64,000 nucleotides of DNA from JAGOGN01 sp036652735. GTDB lineage: Bacteria > Bacillota > Clostridia > Lachnospirales > Lachnospiraceae. A program made the position numbers and the translations under genes. Shown piece after piece: positions 60,312-64,000 of this stretch; position 1 is the stretch's first letter; the number at the start of each line of letters is the position of its first letter. The notes under the pieces were generated by a model. The model made no database searches and was not told the DNA's origin. It worked only from the letters and a program-made list of their open reading frames with translations. Where the stretch lies: contig JAVVVI010000006.1 of assembly GCA_036652735.1 (NCBI GenBank), positions 5,321 to 69,320 of the forward strand, read 5' to 3'.

Positions 60312-61211
60312 TCACTTTTCTTGATTTTTATTGTGTATCTTACCCTGTACCATTGTAAACAATCCCGGATAGACTGCCACAATATAGAACATAAGCAAAA
60401 AATTACGAACAACGATTGCAACAAATGTTCCTTTTAATATTGTCCAAAGAAATGCCTGTAAGATAAAAAGAAGCAGGAACCCTGTTATAAGCTTCATCAA
60501 CTGTTCTTTTAATGATGCTTTTTCCGTATATTTAATTAATTTATGTTCTACCAGCGCACCCATTGCAAAGCCAAGGGATAACCCTATTATCTTTCCACTT
60601 CCAGCTACATAAGAATGTGTAATCACTCCACTTTGATACAAAAAAAAGCTATAAAAAAACAATAAAATTCCACATCCAATTAATGTTATGGGTATTGCAA
60701 CTTCCCCACTGTTCTTTTTTAAAATCCAACTGCTGATTATAATTATAAGAAAAGTGAAAAGCAACGATGTCAACACATCTTTTGGGGTATGAACGCCTAA
60801 ATACATTCTTGAAAATCCAACCAAAATAAGTATCACCAAAAACAGCAGGCGAAAAACACAGGAGATTTTTTTTGAATAAGCCAAGCTTCCCCATAATGCA
60901 GTTCCACTCTGGGTATGTCCACTGGGGAAGGAATATCCCGTTGCACCGGGAACTGCAGAATCCACCGGTTGAAATTTTGAATCTAAAATCCATGGTCTTG
61001 AAATACGAAAGGTGATTTTCATTCCATACACCAGTATTCCAGACAGACAAAAGGCAAACCCCATTTGATACCCTAGTTTCTTATTTACGCACCACAAAAG
61101 AATACACAATACAATGAGAAGCACCGTCTGTTGTCCAAGACCGGTCACCAGCTGAAAAAAAAGATCCCCAGCCGGTGTTCGTATTTCAGCTAACCTTCGT
61201 AAGAATTCCAT
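60312..61211 (-). CDS. PAP2 family lipid phosphatase
   Basis: 299 residues with about eight TM helices. Three phosphatase motifs: Kx6RP in KITFRISRP, PSGHT, and SRx5H in SRMYLGVHTPKD. May dephosphorylate undecaprenyl pyrophosphate or another lipid phosphate. The C-terminal half has further TM segments not in simple PAP2 proteins. Follows scpB by 3 nt. Confidence 0.9.
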   Translation of the reverse strand: MEFLRRLAEIRTPAGDLFFQLVTGLGQQTVLLIVLCILLWCVNKKLGYQMGFAFCLSGILVYGMKITFRISRPWILDSKFQPVDSAVPGATGYSFPSGHTQSGTALWGSLAYSKKISCVFRLLFLVILILVGFSRMYLGVHTPKDVLTSLLFTFLIIIISSWILKKNSGEVAIPITLIGCGILLFFYSFFLYQSGVITHSYVAGSGKIIGLSLGFAMGALVEHKLIKYTEKASLKEQLMKLITGFLLLFILQAFLWTILKGTFVAIVVRNFLLMFYIVAVYPGLFTMVQGKIHNKNQEK

Positions 61212-61214
61212 TTT

Positions 61215-61781
61215 TTAAACCTCCACCTGTTCCATTCGGTTCATTTCTTCTTCCGCCTGTTGCTTGAATTCCTCTATCTGTTCTTGTTTTAATTCCGGAA
61301 GTTCCTCAACAGACCCAACACCAAAATTACGTAAAAATTCTTCTGTTGTTCCAAATAAAAGTGGTCGCCCAGGTGCATCCAGCCTCCCTAATTCTTTTAC
61401 AAGGTTAAATTCAATCAGACGATTTACAGCATGATCACAGGACACTCCTCTGATTTTTTCGATTTCTAATTTTGTAATTGGCTGCTTATATGCAATAATG
61501 GACAAGGTTTCCATTACCACATCTGTTAGCACATATTTTCGATTCTGTTTTTTAATCCGAATTAAGTATTCATAGGTTTCAGATTTTGTGCACATTTGAA
61601 ATGCATCCTCTAATTCTATGATTTTAACTCCTCTATTTTCATCCTCGTACTCTTTCATCATTTCATGAATAAGGGCACGAACCTGTTTTTTATCAAGTTC
61701 CATTGCATCTGCAATCTTTGAAAGTTCAACGCTTTCACCAAATGAGAATAAAATGGACTCAATCACTGCTTTTTTATTCAT
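61215..61781 (-). CDS. scpB: Segregation and condensation protein B
   Basis: 188 residues with two winged-helix domains: VIESILFSFGESVELSKIADAM and VLTDVVMETLSIIAYKQPITKLEIEKIRG. Ends in an acidic, Glu-rich tail. Works with ScpA and SMC on chromosome compaction. Starts inside the scpA stop (4-nt overlap). Confidence 0.95.
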   Translation of the reverse strand: MNKKAVIESILFSFGESVELSKIADAMELDKKQVRALIHEMMKEYEDENRGVKIIELEDAFQMCTKSETYEYLIRIKKQNRKYVLTDVVMETLSIIAYKQPITKLEIEKIRGVSCDHAVNRLIEFNLVKELGRLDAPGRPLLFGTTEEFLRNFGVGSVEELPELKQEQIEEFKQQAEEEMNRMEQVEV

Positions 61782-62551
61782 ACACTTTTCTCCATCTCAA
61801 CTGAATCTCTAAATTGTGATTCGATTTCAATCTCATCAAATAATTCATTCTGTGTAACTCGAAGCATTCCACTCTTCATTAATTCCAGTACGGAAAGAAA
61901 CATAACAATCATTTCCATTTTTCCAAAGGAATGTTCAAATAACCTGCGAAACAGAAATCGCTTGTGTTCTTTGGCATAAGTGGTTAAATAAGACATGGTC
62001 TCTTCCATGGAAATTTCTTCTTTTTCGATTCTTCCGAAAGAAGCCCTTACCGGGTCCATCTTCTCAACATTTTTTTTCATTATGGATTGGAAGATGGTAT
62101 GAAGCTTTGTTAGTGTAATATCCTTACACAAGGCTTCCATATCAATTGGCTGCTCGTATGCCTGCACTTCCTGTGGAAGCGTTTCCTGTTTATAAAAAGA
62201 ACGATCCGCATCTAATTGACGGTCTTTTAACTGAAATGAAATACATTTATACATTTTATATTCCAATAACTGTTCCACTAATTCCGCTCTTGGATCTTCC
62301 TGCTCCTCCTCTTCCGCAACCTGCGCCGGAAGGAGCATTTTTGATTTTATATCAAGTAAAGTTGCCGCCATAAGAAGAAATTCACTCATAATATTTAAAT
62401 CCTGCTGTGTGAGATTCGTTAAATACTCCATGTACTGGTTCGTAATTTCCGCAATTGGAATATCATATATGCTTACTTTATTTTTATCAATAAGATGTAA
62501 TAAAAGATCCAGCGGTCCCTCAAAGGTCTGGAGTTTTACATTTAATTCCAT
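61778..62551 (-). CDS. scpA: Segregation and condensation protein A
   Basis: 257 residues, kleisin subunit that links SMC heads. KLQTFEGPLDLLLHLIDKNKVSIYDIPIAEIT at the N-terminus (SMC-binding) and a C-terminal winged helix (ELMKSGMLRVTQNELFDEIEI). AGGAAG precedes ATG. Confidence 0.95.
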   Translation of the reverse strand: MELNVKLQTFEGPLDLLLHLIDKNKVSIYDIPIAEITNQYMEYLTNLTQQDLNIMSEFLLMAATLLDIKSKMLLPAQVAEEEEQEDPRAELVEQLLEYKMYKCISFQLKDRQLDADRSFYKQETLPQEVQAYEQPIDMEALCKDITLTKLHTIFQSIMKKNVEKMDPVRASFGRIEKEEISMEETMSYLTTYAKEHKRFLFRRLFEHSFGKMEMIVMFLSVLELMKSGMLRVTQNELFDEIEIESQFRDSVEMEKSV

Positions 62552-62572
62552 ATTCTTCCTCCGAATACTATT

Positions 62573-63430
62573 TTACTGTTTCTGATTGGAACAATCAATC
62601 TGAACCGATATCAGCTCCGCACGATTAAAAATACGAATGTGAAACGTATGGGTTCCCAGTCCCTTACTCACAATCGCTTTTTGTTCTCCAAAGAAATAGA
62701 TTCCCCCATCATATTGGGGGTGAAACTGGAATTCCGGAGAAATAAAACTTCCAAACCACGGAATACGTACCAATCCACCATGATTATGTCCGCAAAGAAT
62801 CAAATCCGCTCCCCATTGTACATAGTTATCCATATAGGCCGGATTATGTGCCAGTAAAATAGAGTAAGCATCTTCATTGGTGTTTGGAAGCAGCTCATTT
62901 AATACGTTCTGTGGTAGCCGTGTTTTCTTACCCTTTTGGTAATACTCCAATGGAAGATTGCAACCGGTAATTACAATTGGATTGCTTCCAATCTTTATGG
63001 CTGCGGTCTCATTATTGAGAATTATAGCACCCATTAACTGCACACGCTTTAAATAATGCATGAACTCCCTATGATTTACATGCTCCTGCTCATACAAACG
63101 CATTTCATGATTTCCAAAAGAATAATACACCGGTGCAATATGACATAACTCCTCCATCAGTGCAAGTGATATGGGGAATTTTTTACTATTTTTACACGAG
63201 ACAAAGTCACCGGGAATGAAAATAATCTCCGGCTTCTGGTTTTTGATTGCATCCACAAGTGTTTTATTTCTTTTTGGAAATTGCTTACAATGAACGTCCG
63301 CTAATATCACTGCTTTTATAGATGTATTAATTTTTTCCTGAGAAAATAAATATGGTGTGACCTTAAATTTTCTCAGCTCAATTACCTGTAATACAACAAG
63401 TACTAACATAAATAAAATGAAATAGATCAT
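62573..63430 (-). CDS. Membrane-anchored metallophosphoesterase (YkuE/YaeI-like)
   Basis: About 285 residues from ATG at 63430 (AGAGGT). N-terminal TM (about 2-17), then a calcineurin-like fold with LADVHCKQ (DxH), FIPGDFVS (GD), SFGNHEMR (GNHE), LLAHNPAY and CGHNHGGL (GHxH). Related enzymes act on UDP-sugar lipids or phosphodiesters; substrate unknown. Own promoter upstream. Confidence 0.88.
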   Translation of the reverse strand: MIYFILFMLVLVVLQVIELRKFKVTPYLFSQEKINTSIKAVILADVHCKQFPKRNKTLVDAIKNQKPEIIFIPGDFVSCKNSKKFPISLALMEELCHIAPVYYSFGNHEMRLYEQEHVNHREFMHYLKRVQLMGAIILNNETAAIKIGSNPIVITGCNLPLEYYQKGKKTRLPQNVLNELLPNTNEDAYSILLAHNPAYMDNYVQWGADLILCGHNHGGLVRIPWFGSFISPEFQFHPQYDGGIYFFGEQKAIVSKGLGTHTFHIRIFNRAELISVQIDCSNQKQ

Positions 63431-63447
63431 ATTTTTACCTCTTGTAT

Positions 63448-63476
63448 ATTCTATCATTTCTGGAATGATTTGTAAA
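63448..63476 (-). promoter_or_regulatory. Promoter of the metallophosphoesterase-scpAB unit
   Basis: Minus strand TTTACA (63471-63476), 17-bp spacer, TAGAAT (63448-63453) with extended TG. Leader about 10-15 nt. Confidence 0.7.
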
Positions 63477-63502
63477 TTATCTTCCACAACTTATGAACTT
63501 TG

Positions 63503-63532
63503 GTATATTTCCGGTTTTGGTTGATTAAACTG
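63503..63532 (+). promoter_or_regulatory. Candidate sigma-F-type promoter of dacF
   Basis: GTATA (63503-63507) matches the sigma-F -35 GYWTA; after exactly 15 bp, GATTAAACTG (63523-63532) matches most of the -10 GGNRANAMTR (two mismatches). B. subtilis dacF is forespore-expressed under sigma-F. Candidate only. Confidence 0.4.
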
Positions 63533-63555
63533 TATAAACGATATGGAGGTTAGAT

Positions 63556-64000
63556 ATGCGAAAGTTTACCAGCATTTTACTAACACTTCTCCTTTTGCTC
63601 CTTCAATGCATGACGCCTTATACCAAGGCTTTCGCCACCAAAAATATATCCGACGAATCCGATCTGAATATTACAGCAAAAGGAGCACTGCTCATGGAAG
63701 CTTCCACCGGAACGGTTCTGTTTGAACAAAATTCTCATGAACCGCTTCGCCCTGCTAGTGTTACCAAAATCATGACCTTAATTTTAATCTTTGAAGCCTT
63801 GGAAAAAAAAGCAATCACTTTAGAAGATATTGTTACGATTTCCGAGTCCGCTGCAAAAATGGGTGGTTCTCAGGTTTTTTTAGAAGCCGGTGAAACACAG
63901 ACAGTCGATACGTTACTTAAATGCATTGCTGTTGCTAGTGCAAATGATGCCTGTGTTGCTATGGCTGAATTTATTGATGGATCTGAAAAAGCCTTTGTAA
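63556..64000 (+). CDS. dacF: D-alanyl-D-alanine carboxypeptidase DacF, partial
   Basis: 148 residues are visible, the rest lies beyond the window. Signal peptide about 1-25 (FTSILLTLLLLLLQC ... AFA), then the S11 domain with SxxK in PASVTKIM and SxN in ASAND. ATGGAGG lies 8 nt before ATG 63556. In many spore-formers dacF leads into spoIIAA-spoIIAB-sigF, so the region just outside the window may carry that operon. Assignment to DacF rather than another PBP5 homologue rests on this context and the possible sigma-F site. Confidence 0.8.
   Translation, partial: MRKFTSILLTLLLLLLQCMTPYTKAFATKNISDESDLNITAKGALLMEASTGTVLFEQNSHEPLRPASVTKIMTLILIFEALEKKAITLEDIVTISESAAKMGGSQVFLEAGETQTVDTLLKCIAVASANDACVAMAEFIDGSEKAFV

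Noticed and set aside
1..64000. Mobile elements, CRISPR arrays, tRNA or rRNA genes
   Set aside because: No transposase, integrase, direct-repeat array or structured RNA gene was seen; genes are tightly packed core functions.

Overview
The window is AT-rich chromosomal DNA of an anaerobic, spore-forming Gram-positive bacterium of the class Clostridia, most likely a Lachnospiraceae member. The grounds are gene content and order: an Rnf complex in the order CDGEAB, Na+-pumping decarboxylase genes, spore genes (gerW/ytfJ, a ylbJ-like gene, dacF), Firmicute-type L27 with a cleavable N-terminal extension next to prp, RqcH and RecU. Almost every gene is on the minus strand. Nothing looks like a prophage, insertion sequence, CRISPR array, tRNA or rRNA. 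This is core chromosome, and the novelty is in details.

Layout. 1-5.9 kb: obgE (cut by the window edge), rpmA, prp, rplU with its leader and promoter, RNase G, and an uncharacterised radical-SAM pair (TIGR03936/TIGR03960). 5.9-13.7 kb: a possible 52-aa membrane peptide, a HisA-like/HisI/HisE fusion that has lost key catalytic residues, recU, two pseudouridine synthases, a YgiQ-type radical-SAM protein, an M23 peptidase and pepD. 13.7-21.6 kb: ylbJ-like gene (+), a coiled-coil protein, coaD, rsmD, cinA, pgsA, rimO, rpoZ, gmk, remA, yicC. 21.6-30.6 kb: an ABC-FtsX fusion, rqcH (+), a lipoprotein, recG, yloV/fakA, yloU, rpmB (+). 30.6-42 kb: a 49-aa membrane protein, gerW, ytfI, a 105-aa unknown, a Nudix hydrolase, a PBP and FtsW/RodA pair, a U32 peptidase, zapA, ruvB, ruvA, miaB, ynzC and a lone response regulator. 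42-47.2 kb: rnfBAEGDC. 47.3-54.1 kb: a DEDD exonuclease (+), cheR, an S1-domain protein, ispH, cmk, a BaiN-like flavoprotein and an RpiR regulator. 54.2-58.9 kb: a five-gene Na+ decarboxylase/transcarboxylase cluster. 59-64 kb: a DD-carboxypeptidase, a PAP2 phosphatase, scpB, scpA, a metallophosphoesterase and the start of dacF (+).

How the parts fit. Translation and ribosome genes dominate: L21/Prp/L27/ObgE, L28, the S1-like protein, RimO, MiaB, three rRNA-modifying enzymes and RqcH. Envelope and division genes form a second theme (FtsW/PBP, two DD-carboxypeptidases, PAP2, ZapA, ScpAB). Energy metabolism is represented by Rnf (ferredoxin:NAD+ coupled to ion transport) and by the biotin-dependent decarboxylase cluster, which could use or build the same Na+ gradient.

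Points most worth attention: the probable triple pseudoenzyme HisA-HisI-HisE; the decarboxylase cluster that has both an OadA-type and a PccB/MmdA-type carboxyltransferase; a possible pseudoknot leader before obgE; a 16-bp perfect palindrome over the rpiR promoter; a response-regulator promoter nested in the rnf terminator; the Cys-rich tail of RnfE; and two small membrane ORFs. No complete new defence or mobile system was found. Functional calls rest on recognised motifs, length and gene order only; no database search was possible.
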